DNA of 64,000 bases, from assembly GCA_031216915.1 (NCBI GenBank), contig CM062289.1, positions 56,858,577 to 56,922,576 of the forward strand. Reading direction: 5' to 3'. The translations under genes and the position numbers were made by a program. The notes under the pieces are model-generated. The model had not been told where the DNA came from. It did not search any database and saw only the letters and a list, made by a program, of their open reading frames with translations. This document shows, in pieces, positions 21,766 through 31,319 of the stretch (the stretch's first letter is position 1; each line of letters starts with the position of its first letter). Origin of the DNA: Pictodentalium vernedei. Taxonomy: Eukaryota; Mollusca; Scaphopoda; Dentaliida; Dentaliidae.

Positions 21766-22009
21766 TTTACCTAACATGAAAAGCAGATGACACATGCAAA
21801 AAAAATTCTCGAATAACTAATTTTTTTCATTTTTTGTCTCAAAAACATAGGTTATGACCCCTCATTGGAACGAGCTCAACGAGCTCGTTCAAATGAGGGG
21901 TCATAACCTATGTTTTTGAGACAAAAATGAAAAAAATAATGAAAATTAATTGGCGATTTTTGAGAATAGCGCTGGCCGGTTTTGGCCGTTACGTTGGGTA
22001 AAGGGTTAA
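21763..22009. mobile_element. Hairpin MITE family A, copy 5
   Basis: The left tip is altered (AAACCGTTTACCTAAC); the right tip is GTTGGGTAAAGGGTTAA. The inner arms CATAGGTTATGACCCCTCATT and complement surround GAGCTCAACGAGCTC. Confidence 0.75.
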
Positions 22010-22857
22010 GGAGCGTTACTGCACTCGTGATTCTAAATTGGAAAGCAGAAGGTTTATTTTTCACGCTTCTCCAATATAATTGTACAAAAAAATGGCCAGA
22101 TAAACAGAAGATCTACTTTGTGGAGTCTTATGTTAGTGAATTAACCTTTTAAGACCAGCAAATGTTTACAGCAGTCTTCATCTTGTGGCACTGCAGTTGT
22201 TTCTGGTCTAGTCTTTGCTTCCTGTTCAGGTAGCCAAGACATGTCTAGAAACAACTGCCCAGACACTTAGATTGTGTCTTTAAAGATGACTCCACCCCTG
22301 CATGTTGGGTAACCTGTTTTGTAACAGCAAAATGTGATAAAAGTTGGCATTAAGCCTTAAGGGTTAATAAGCTTTAACCCGCAGTCAAAAGGCTGTAGAT
22401 TGACAAAATATCCATTGATCAATCTCGTAAATTAACAATGGGATCTCCAAACTTGATTCGGACCCCCCAAAAGATGCTGTAAACCAACAATAAATGTCGA
22501 GAAATTGATGTGGATGATGCCCTTTCTTTGATTTGAGAATCAAATGGTTAAATATAAGTTGGAAAGGTGTGTGAAAACCCATGACAGTCATTAATAAAAT
22601 GTGCAGGATCCATGTGTTAATCTGAAAAGCCTTGATTTGGCTGGAAAAGCCTTGAAAAATGAAGCATTGCACGCCGAGTTGAGATGAATGAAATACGTCC
22701 GAGATGGTTCAAGTGGTTCAACTGCGATAAGTCTGGAAAAATCCTGAATTTAACTTTCTATTAGCCTTGAAACTCCTTGAATTTGGGGTGAATATGGCCT
22801 GGAAAAGCCTGAATTTCATATCAGGTCAGGTGCAGGAACCCTGGTATGTCCCTGCAT

Positions 22858-23107
22858 TTAACTCTTTACCCAACACAGACGATATCAAAATTTATTATTT
22901 TTAAATACCATTTTTTGAAACTTTTTGAAAAATTTCACCTAAACCATATCATGTGACCCCTCATTGGAACGAGCTTGACGAGCTCGTTCCAACGAGGGGT
23001 CACATGATATGGTTTTGTTGAAATTTTTTGAAAAATAATATTTTTTCAACTGCTGAATTTGCATATTACGCGGGCAGTTGCGACCGATGCATTGGGTAAA
23101 GGGTTAA
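22858..23107. mobile_element. Hairpin MITE family B, copy 1
   Basis: TTAACTCTTTACCCAAC left and GCATTGGGTAAAGGGTTAA right, inside TTAA. The arms differ from family A: ACCATATCATGTGACCCC and its complement, around GAGCTTGACGAGCTC. The two families share tips and centre but not arms. Confidence 0.8.
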
Positions 23108-23415
23108 GTAGACATGAGAATTTCGTTATGGTGTGCGTTATAACTTTTGTGAACAAAAACAGGAGAATTTCAATATTCCCCTCCCCCAATATTTGAAATT
23201 TTTTTTAGTGTATTATGTTTAATGAAAAAATTAGATTCCTCCTTGCTCCACCTAAATATCATTTTGAGTGAACTGTGAAGAAAGGAAATGTTATGTATTG
23301 GTGTAGTTTTTTTTAGTTTTTTGTTTTGATTTTCTTTGGAGGGAGTGGGTTGTGGGAGAGGGGTGTTATTGAATTTGTCAGCAATAATTTGAACAGTAAT
23401 TTGTTATGTTTTTAG

Positions 23416-23595
23416 ATTGATGAAGTATTAAAGGATGAAACAAGAGCGGAAGTGTTAGTCAGTCAAGTTGACCAATTGTTATTGACTATTTCTATGCAAT
23501 TCAAGATGGCACTAACAAAACATACGGGAAACGAGAACACCCAGAAAGAAGATGTGATCAAATTGTATAGATGTCTTCTTGGAACTTTGTTAGCC
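23416..23595 (+). CDS. CKAP5: CKAP5 homologue, coding exon 3 of window
   Basis: Exactly 60 codons between a TTTTTAG acceptor and a GTGAGT donor, phase 0 on both sides. It reads IDEVLKDETRAEVLVSQVDQ, then a helix, then EDVIKLYRCLLGTLLA. Both ends align closely with vertebrate CKAP5 (IDEVLRQEDKAE; DEIIKLYSCIIGNMI). This is helical-repeat sequence of the C-terminal TOG-like domain. A dispersed repeat begins about 35 bases after the donor. It is separated from the previous exon by an 18-kb intron full of transposons, yet the reading frame joins without adjustment, so the splice assignment is firm. Confidence 0.94.
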
Positions 23596-23630
23596 GTGAG
23601 TGTTTAAAAATCTTATGTTCTTGTATATGT

Positions 23631-23838
23631 AAGACTAAAATCCTCTCCATCTGATTGGACAAGAGCTCACGTAGCTTTTCTGTGTTCAAGTCTCCATAGT
23701 ATATGTTACCGTCTGACGTCACCAAGTGAAATATTTGAAAACATTGGGAGGAGATTCAAATTGCAAACTGCATATAAAATTTTTATTTTTCGAGGCCAGT
23801 GCTCTTTCTGTGAATGTATACTTGCAACCCACTTATGG
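23631..23838. repeat. Dispersed repeat beside exon 3
   Basis: Phrases AAGACTAAAATCCTC, CAAGAGCTC, TTACCGTCTGACGTCACC and AAGTGAAATATTTG recur in the same order at 28240-28530, which lies just after exon 4. This copy is interrupted by the SINE at 23846; its last part (GGAGTAACCTTAACC) resumes near 24225. Confidence 0.65.
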
Positions 23839-23845
23839 GTTCATG

Positions 23846-24204
23846 GTGATTGCGGTGGCTCAGTGGTTACGGCCTTGAACTTTAAACCGGGAGGTGCACA
23901 GTGCGATCCCCACCAGGGGTCACTATGTTGTATCCTTGGGCAAGGCACTTAATCTTGCTTGCCCACATGGGAGCACAGTGGCACTGTGTATTGAGGCATA
24001 CTGCATGTCAATGGTGCACCTGTCTTCAACCAGTGCTAACCCTCCTTGTGCGGAATTAGTACATTGGTAAGTCTGATAGTTGCGTGCCATTGCCCAATGG
24101 TTTTCTCCAGGTACTCCAGCTTCCTTCACCTATAAAACTGTCCAACATGAGGTGATCCAGCAGTCGAAAGTGTCGTTAAATTTCCAATAAATAAATAAAT
24201 ATAA
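23846..24204 (+). mobile_element. SINE with tRNA-derived head, copy 2
   Basis: The head has GCGGTGGCTCAGTGGTTACG and a degraded B box GTGCGATCCCC. The shared body (TATCCTTGGGCAAGGCACTT, GAGGCATACTGCATGTC) follows, ending in AATAAATAAATA. The short flanking duplication is GTTCATG (23839-23845 and 24205-24211). Confidence 0.82.
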
Positions 24205-24289
24205 GTTCATGAATTGAACTGAGATGGAGTAACCTTAACCTTTATCTAAGTTGACAAAGTCAAGATAAGCTATTGCCATCACACATGTG

Positions 24290-25995
24290 GAAGCCTGTTA
24301 GTCTGTGAGTTGTTCACATTTTCCTTTAGCACAGGCTATACCCCGTAGTTTTTGTCCGATCATCATGAAATTTCATATGCAGGTTTGAGGTCATGTCTAG
24401 ATGAGAACGTCCCCTTTTGGTCACGATCGGTCAACCTTGATAGCTGCGCGAGCCCAAAACCAAAAAACCTTTAGCACAGTTTACAGGTCGTATTTATGAA
24501 GGGATTTCATGGTAACTTTGATTCAGCATGGATCGGTGTGAAATTGGAATAACATATCCTGCATTTTAGTAAAGAAAGTTTCCCCTCATCATCAGTTTCA
24601 GTGATAAAATGTGATTTTGTTTTTGTTTTCATTGATACAGTTTCGTATGTTTGGCTTCATGTTGTTTTGTTGTCAAACATGCCGAAATTGGGTGCATTCA
24701 ATTTTAGTAATTAAGAATCAGAAACTGGTGGCAACACGCATGTTCAACAATCTGAATCGACTGAGATTGTCAAAACAAGTGCACTCTTGTTAAATAATAT
24801 AATTTCATTTTGGCAGAAAATTTTCCTTTAGCAGAGGATACACCCCGTAGTTTTTGTCCGATCATCATGAAATTTCATATGCAGGTTTGAGGTCATGTCT
24901 AGATGAGAACGTCCCCTTTTGGTCACGATTGGTCAACCATGATGGCTGCCCAATCCCAAAACCCGAAAACCATTAGCACAGTCTACAGGTCATATTTATG
25001 AAGGTATTTCATTATAACTTGGTAAGATGCCTCTGTATATCTAGATGAGAACGTCCCCTTTTGGTCATGATCTGTCAACTGTTATGGCTGCCTAAGCCCG
25101 AAACCCAAAAAACTTTTAGCACAGTCTACAGGTCATATTTAATATGGAGGGATTTCATTGTAACTTGATAGGATGATGTCTAGATGAGAACTTCCCCATT
25201 TGGTCGCGATCTGTCAACCATGACGACTGCCTGAGCCCAAAACCTCAAAACCTTTAGCAAAGTCTACAGGTCGTATATATGGAGGGATTTCATTGTAACT
25301 TGGTAGGTTGACTCCATATAATGCCTAGATGAGAACGTCCCCTTTTGGTCGCGATTTATCAGCTGTGATGGCTACAGGGGCTTGAAGCCCGAAAACCTTT
25401 AGCACAGTGTACAGGTCATATTTATGAAGGGATTTCATTGTAACTTGGTAGGATGACTCCAGATAATGTCTAGATGAGAACGTCCCCAGTTGGTTGCGAT
25501 CATTCACCCATGACGGCTGCCCGAGCCCAAAACTCAAAAATCTTTAGCACAGTCTACAAGTCGTATTTATGGAGGGTTTTCATTTTACCTTTTTAGGTTG
25601 ACTCCATATAATGCTTTGATGATAACTTCCCCTTTTGGTCGCGATAAGTCAACTGTGATGGCTGCAGGGTCCCGAAGCCTGAAAACCTTTAGCATAGTCT
25701 ACAGGTCATATGTATGAAGGGATTTCATTGTAACTTGAAAGGATGACTCATTTTGGAATAATTTCACTGTAACTTGGTAACTTTCGTTGACATACATTAA
25801 CTGTGAGGGCCACATTAACCCACCCCTCAAGTCTTTAGTACAGTCTACACCTCATATTACTGAAAACACAGCATACAGGGAACAGAAATTAACATATTCC
25901 CAATTATTACAATTCTTGTCTTATTTCATAATCCTTTCATAAACATTGAACATTATCCTTTTCATCAAACACAACACAAGACAAGTTAAAAAGCT
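24290..25995. repeat. Tandem array, about 145-bp unit (array 1)
   Basis: Seven or so units with TAGATGAGAACGTCCCCTTT, ACCTTTAGCACAGTCTACAG and GGGATTTCATTGTAACTTGG; the first phrase recurs near 24399, 24900, 25041, 25181, 25326, 25471 and 25615. A diverged tail (from 25740) matches the tail of the second array at 59900-60045. No shared ORF. Confidence 0.78.
24631..24818. repeat. Dispersed repeat inserted in array 1
   Basis: Close copy of positions 1-195 (ATTGATACAGTTTCG through ATATAATTTCATTTT). It interrupts a unit of array 1, the unit resuming at TTTTCCTTTAGCAGAGG, so it is younger than the array. Confidence 0.7.
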
Positions 25996-26017
25996 ACAGT
26001 GTCATTGATACTTTCAT

Positions 26018-26336
26018 TTATACTTACCAATGGCCCAGATGGGTATGGCCCTCCCATGAGTGGGCACTCATAACTCCCCGCTGAGTTATTATGTAGTAAG
26101 CTCATCTACAAAGAATGATGTTGGCACCAGTTTCAGTCACTTGCTGATGGCTGTGCATGCGCGGAGGGTAAAATTATGGAGGACCAGATAGGACTTTAAT
26201 TTTCGGTTTTGCAAGCAAATTTTGGGGATTGCAGGATTCAAAATTTGTGTTTGGCCCTTAATAACAGTTAGTTTGCACCAGCTGGTCTGGGCCATTGTTA
26301 AGTATAAAAAATATACAAATTACTTTAAATTTTTCA
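26018..26336 (+). mobile_element. DIRS right-end fragment
   Basis: Reads ATACTTACCAATGGCCCAGA at the left, then CGCATGCGC-type centre sequence, then TTTTGGGGATTGCAGG, TTTGTGTTTGGCCC and GGTCTGGGCCATTGTTAAG. This order and spacing match the stretch from the internal complementary region to the right end of DIRS 2 and 3, about 20% diverged. The rest of the element is absent. Its right edge joins a truncated family B MITE. Confidence 0.75.
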
Positions 26337-26533
26337 TTTTTTTTTTAAATTTTCCCCCAAATTTCTACAAAACCATATCATGTGACCCCTCATTGGAATG
26401 GGCTTGACGAGCTCGTTCCAAAGAGGTGTCACATGATTTGGTATTGAAATTTTTTGAAAAATAATTTTTTTTTAGCTGCTGAATTTGCATATTACGTAGG
26501 TGGATGTGGACAATTTGTTGGGTAAAGGGTTAA
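26337..26533. mobile_element. Hairpin MITE family B, copy 2 (left truncated)
   Basis: Keeps ACCATATCATGTGACCCC, GGCTTGACGAGCTCG and the right end TTGTTGGGTAAAGGGTTAA. Its left part is replaced by the DIRS fragment. E-type phrases (ACTCAATTAAGAGGG, CACTTTCCTGTATTCTAGG) follow directly. Confidence 0.7.
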
Positions 26534-26949
26534 CAGGCGTACTCAATTAAGAGGGATTTGGTCACTTTCCTGTATTCTAGGGATAAACTGAGCATTTATT
26601 AGTCAAGTTTTTAACAAAAAAATCAACCTACAATTTGATGAAGTCAGTGCACAGATGAGCAGGCATCTCCTTTCCTGTTAGTGTGATAACTTCCAACAAA
26701 TTTCAGTGGATTTGGTCAATATTTGGTACTTTCTTAATACATGTAATGTCTTGAATGAGTTTGAAAACTGGCACGGTTCGGTCATTCTTTGTGGAGTTAT
26801 AACCCTTATTCAGTTACTTTTTGCCTGTTTTTGACTCATTAGCATGATAACTTGATCAGATATCAATGGATTTGGTCAATATATAGTATGTGAGACTTGT
26901 TTAACAATGTCTTAAATGAGTTTGAAAACTGGTACGGTCCAGTCATATT

Positions 26950-27116
26950 GCCATAGGCACTCTCCCATAAATTGTAACAAGGCAAATCCATGCAGACTAA
27001 ATAATTTAACTTCAAAGATAATACAAGTATTTCCAGAGAATATGAAGCCTTTTTGTAGCAGCACCTGCACTTCACAGTAAAGCCCAAATATGGGCATCCA
27101 GCATTCTACTAGTTAA
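26950..27116. mobile_element. MITE family C, copy 1 (truncated)
   Basis: Starts inside the palindromic centre (GGCACTCTCCCATAAATTGT) and runs to the typical right end AGCATTCTACTAGTTAA. The left half is missing. Confidence 0.65.
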
Positions 27117-27352
27117 AATAGTTTTGAAGGATTTCAAGTGATTTTATGCAAAGGAAAATACAATTTTCCTACTTGACGTTGGGTTGAATTCGGTGATTTT
27201 TAATAACTTTTAGTTTGCCGACGTGAGGATTTCTAGTAAAGAATGGTCATTAGTGTCCTATAGACATAAATGGTGAGCTGGTGGGTGAATTGGAGAATTG
27301 GCATCTAGGGCGATGTGAGGTGGGGGAATAGCCATTCTTGGTGTTACTCTAG

Positions 27353-27831
27353 CAGGGACCGATCAGGACTATTTAAAATACGCTCTAGCCTCGGAGCCTA
27401 TTTTTTCAATTCATGCGCCAGATTTCAATTTACGGAGTCACACTGCTGTTTGTAACACACACTGCAAGTATGTAATAGCTCTCATGATTTTTATTTAGTA
27501 CACTATAGCAAACATTAATCTTCACTGTGGTTTCTGATCAAGTCTTGGCTGCCTATTTAGGCAGCCAAGACTTGATCAGAAACCACAGTGAAGATTAATG
27601 CTTGGTAATTAAGACTTGAAGTATTAGCGTAAGCACTCTACAACAATGATAAATGATAATCATATATATAATACATGTAAGAGTGTCTCTCTTGATTATC
27701 CAACGAAAGAATATCAAAATATGATCTGAGAAGTTACGCGCCAACTGAGAAGTCTATTTCTGAGATTTAAGAGCCAGGTCCTGATGTTTCAGAACCAAAT
27801 ACGCACTGGCGCATGCCCAGGTCGGTCCCTG
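27353..27831. mobile_element. CAGGGACC element, copy 2 (6-bp TSD)
   Basis: Inverted relative to the copy at 3167-3646 and over 95% identical by eye. It starts CAGGGACCGATCAGG, ends GGTCGGTCCCTG, and is flanked by CTCTAG / CTCTTG (27347-27352 and 27832-27837). It has the same central hairpin with CTTGGCTGCCTATTTAGGCAG. Confidence 0.82.
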
Positions 27832-28007
27832 CTCTTGTTTTTTTTTTCTCAGTCAAGAACAACATTTGGTACCATATGCATGGAGTTGTTGGGACACATT
27901 TTTTGCATATGTTTTGCAGCAAAATATTGTGTGTATGGTCATAAATTGTGTTAGATGACAGGTTAATATCTTAAACATTCAGTTGCGTTTATCTCTTTGT
28001 ATTTCAG

Positions 28008-28195
28008 TTATTTCAAAACCAAAATCTTGTACAGAAAACCCAGAGGGATGTGTTAAAGGACCTGATCAATAGTTTACTGTCAGTATTATTAGATAATAGA
28101 CTGTCTGATTTTGATGAGGGACCACAGGTGATAAGGTCTGTGAATGTGATGGTTGTGAAGATTGTAGAGAAAGCTGATTGCACCAGCATAACAAG
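28008..28195 (+). CDS. CKAP5: CKAP5 homologue, coding exon 4 of window
   Basis: Acceptor ATTTCAG, 62 codons plus two bases, donor AG|GTATTA. The product starts LFQNQNLVQKTQRDVLKDL, continues through a leucine-rich helix with LLDNRLSDFDEGPQVIRSVN, and ends VMVVKIVEKADCTSITR. Vertebrate CKAP5 has [21 protein letters not shown] at the corresponding site, one of the best conserved stretches of the C-terminal domain. The split serine codon AG|T is completed by the first base of the exon at 44112, 16 kb away. Confidence 0.94.
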
Positions 28196-28239
28196 GTATT
28201 AAATGCTAATTAATGAAATGGATTTTGCCTGTTCCAATA

Positions 28240-28530
28240 AGACTAAAATCCTCGCCTTCTGTTTGGTCAAGAGCTCGCTTAGTTATTTTATGTTCAACAG
28301 CTCCAGTGGCAAATGTTACCGTCTGACATCACCAAGTGAAATATTTGGAAAGATGTTAACAATGGGAGGAGATGGAGATTCAAAGTGCATACTGCCTATA
28401 AAATCATATTTTTTGAGGCCAGTGATCATTCTATGAATGTATACCCATAAACCACTTATAAAAAGGTTGAGGTTACTCCATCCCTCTGAACTTAGATGAA
28501 GTATCTTTGACCATTATCTAAGTTATTGAT
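28240..28530. repeat. Dispersed repeat beside exon 4
   Basis: Second copy of the repeat at 23631, uninterrupted here: AAGACTAAAATCCTCGCC, TTACCGTCTGACATCACC, AAGTGAAATATTTGG, TAAAATCATATTTTTTGAGG and GGTTACTCCATCCC in order. Confidence 0.65.
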
Positions 28531-28689
28531 TTTTTGTTGTCCAGTGACGCTGTGGGGATACACAAGAGGTTTATTTGTTAAATTTGTTATCGTTAAAGTT
28601 GTCTTGTTCATTCAAGTTGCCCTGTTCATTTCACGATGTTGGTTTTGGGCTGTTGGTAGGGTCTTATTGGAACATATACGTTGTTGTGA

Positions 28690-28788
28690 TGAATTGACGG
28701 TAACATGGTCTGAGGTTTGTGGCTTGCAGAATTTCAGTTGAACATAAGCTCCGAGCTGCAAACCTCAGACCATGTTACTGTCAATTCA
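28690..28788. repeat. Short inverted repeat
   Basis: GAATTGACGGTAACATGGTC, followed by TGAGGTTTG, pairs with AACCTCAGACCATGTTACTG, followed by TCAATTC. Arms are about 27 bases with a loop of about 45. Confidence 0.65.
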
Positions 28789-29027
28789 ATACAATAACTT
28801 ATAATGTCATGTCTGCCCTGGTTTCATAGTCAGGGAAAGTTTATAAAATATCATACATGTGTTTTCCAGGCCTCAGACAGATAAAAATAATAATTTGTAG
28901 CATACAGTAACTTCAACTGTTGCTGCACTACATTAGAAAACAATAGTATATGCAAATATTTATTTCATCCGTAATAGTAGAAAAGAGGATATCGAATGAG
29001 TTGTGATTTAATATGAAATTTGTGAAC

Positions 29028-29660
29028 TAGTGTTCAACCGATGATCGGAATCGGCCACCACAATCGGCTAATTGTGGGCAATTGGATGACAATGGCAACG
29101 GCTCCTGGAACATGGGTTCAACCTATTGTTGGCAAGCATTTTGTGATGATTCATTAACCGCATTTTATTATCTTCTGCAATTGTTCAATTGTTAATGTAA
29201 AATGATGTCAATGATACCATTCAATAAATTTGAGAAACAACCACAATGTGTATTCTTAATCTCTCTAGATGCCCCTTTACGGGATATACAAGTTAAACGA
29301 CTTGTAAAGCTTACAATTGAGCGTACTTGCGACAATCGCCAGTTCATACCGGAAAAGTGAAGTTGCACTTCATTGACTCAGGTCGCAGTAAATTTACCAA
29401 TCGCACGCACGTGGGCGGTAAACATGGTTCTGAGATCCACGTTTACCACCCAAGTGTGCGCGACTGGTAATTTTACTGCGACCCCAGTCAACGAAGTTTA
29501 ATCCTGTGAAAAATGTTCAGTTTAATGTAGTTCTTTCGAGCCTCGACTTGTTGTCTACTAGTGAACGGTATTACAAATGGAATCGGCATCAGAATCGGCT
29601 GATTGTGAGCTCAAACCGAGTTCGCTAACCAATCTTAGCCGATGTTTTCCTGAGGCTCAG
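29028..29660. mobile_element. hAT-type MITE, decayed copy
   Basis: Begins TAGTGTTCAACCGATGATCG like the copy at 38505 and shares CAACGGCTCCTGGAACAT, ACTCAGGTCGCAG and the internal hairpin GGGCGGTAAAC / GTTTACCACCC. The right tip is lost; sequence from about 29610 passes into a different repeat also found near 39780-39870. The exact right end is uncertain. Confidence 0.65.
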
Positions 29661-29754
29661 TTCAGTGTTAATGAATGAGGTTTAGAAATGTCATATCAAA
29701 TCATGACAAATTTGAGATTCTTTTTACATGTATCTCATGTGTAATTTAACCATA

Positions 29755-29940
29755 ACCTTGCATAACAGCCAAAGCAATCTGTGATGTTCTCCAAAATAGA
29801 TAGCCAAATTTCATCTTTTCAGTTTCTGCTGCAAAAGTAAAGCTTATTACCCCCTCATTCTAACAAGCTTGTCAAACTAGTTCCCGATGAGGGGTCCTAA
29901 ATTTTGTATTTGTGGATAAAAATGAAAATGTGTAGTTAAG
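29755..29940. mobile_element. Hairpin MITE family A, decayed copy
   Basis: CATAACAGCCAAAGC, CCCCTCATTCTAACAAGC and GATGAGGGGTCCTAA followed by AAAATGAAAATG match the order of family A at low identity. The tips are not clear. Confidence 0.45.
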
Positions 29941-30254
29941 GGAGACTGGGTTATACTGGATCTTTGACTATATTTACCCTCTTCCCTAAGATTCTGCAGG
30001 CTGGCATCACAGTCAGAATTTGCTGTCTCTACCGTCAATAAATTTCCCATGAAAATTGGAAAATTTTTCCTTCAAAGAAAAATTGTCAGTGTGTTTAGCT
30101 TTTTTGACTTAAAAAGTAAATTTTCGCCATGTTTTGTTTTCTTCTACAGCAAAGTGTGGTATGAATATAGAACAACTGTTATATACACCTGGAACTTAAT
30201 TAAGCATCTCCTGAAATAGTTCATGACAGGGAAGTTGCTGTTAATGATTATTAT

Positions 30255-30455
30255 ATTTTTATACTGTACCAATGACCCAGACATAGCTGGTGCTAACTCT
30301 TAAAATATAGGGCCAAACACAAATTTTGCCCCCCAATCCCCAAAATTTGCATCTAAAACTAAAGAAAACATGTCCTGAAAGGCCCTCCACACCTCGCCCC
30401 CACTGCGCATGCGCAGTGTCCAGGACGTTCCGAAATTGGCGCCATTTATCATTCT
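30255..30455. repeat. DIRS 3 left inverted terminal repeat
   Basis: Contains ACCAATGACCCAGACATAGC, CAAATTTTGCCCCCCAATCC and the palindromic CACTGCGCATGCGCAGTG. The reverse complement at 37024-37251 shows no difference by eye over the shared part. Differs from DIRS 2 at several fixed sites (CTCTTAAAATATA instead of CTCCAACAAAACC). Confidence 0.85.
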
Positions 30456-31319
30456 AAGTTTGGCCCTTCATCAGTTAACATCTGACTGATCTTTGTGCTT
30501 TTAAATCTCAGTTTAAATGATGCCAGACACATAAATATTAGTGAAATGGTGATTCTAAGGAGGATAGAAAAGGAGGAGAGGAAAAGAATGTGTGACAGAA
30601 TATTATCAGGGCTGTAACTTAAAATTTTTTAATGAAATTATGTTAAGTTACCTATTTTCAAGGCAGCAGCCATTTTGTTGTCATTCTGATTATTTAGTTA
30701 CACTGTTTTTTCAAGTGTTTTTCCTCTCTCCCTGTCCTTTAAGTTCCCCCTTGCTATTCTCCCATGCTTTTGGCATAGTTTCTGTAATTATTATTACTAA
30801 AATTTCTTGGGAGTTTTAGCTTATAACAGAATGAATTCTGTTCTTTCCCCATGTTTACGTCTTCACCTACGGGTGGTTAGGCGTTGTGTTCTGCATCTAC
30901 CATCTGATGTTCTGCAGTTTCTTCCCTGGAAGTCTCTGTTTTGCATCAGATGGTGTATTTTTGGTAACTGATTTCGGGCCTGGGTGCCTGGAGTCTTATT
31001 TTAGTGTTTTTACACTCATTGTTTACATTTACAACAGCCCTCTGTGTGAGGGGGGGATTTCTAAATAATAATATCTTTATGTTATTTTAATCATAACTAG
31101 ATACATTATTATTGTTCGTAAGTGTTGAATAAATTGTTTAAAATATTTTTAAAATTTTTGTCCACACTTAGGCTTGGGATCCATTGGGGCTCAACGTTAC
31201 TTTTCAGAAACTTGGGCTGTTCTGAAAAAATATTTTTTCAAAATATTTTGATTTCAATTATTTTTTCTATATTAATGGATCATATTATTATTATGTATTT
31301 GATTGCCAGGGGTTAGTGC

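Larger units (their letters stand above)
5269..23415 (+). other. CKAP5 intron, 18.1 kb, repeat-filled
   Basis: Largest intron of the window. In order: degenerate pogo-like MITE, 167-bp tandem array, DIRS element, further array-like sequence, TTAA MITE, 5S-headed SINE, F-type palindromic repeat, tRNA-headed SINE, D-type repeat, 150-bp array interrupted by a hAT MITE, other tandem repeats, the Crypton/DUF3504 gene and two more TTAA MITEs. No recognisable feature in about 13180-13560, 13934-14308, 14711-15040, 15406-15920, 22010-22650 and 23108-23415. Confidence 0.75.
23596..28007 (+). other. CKAP5 intron, 4.4 kb
   Basis: Holds a dispersed repeat beside the donor, a tRNA-headed SINE, the 140-bp-period array, a DIRS right-end fragment, a truncated MITE of family B, a truncated MITE of family C and a 479-bp CAGGGACC element. 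The stretch 26600-26940 shows only weak repeated phrases; 27117-27352 and 27840-28000 show nothing recognisable. Confidence 0.7.
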
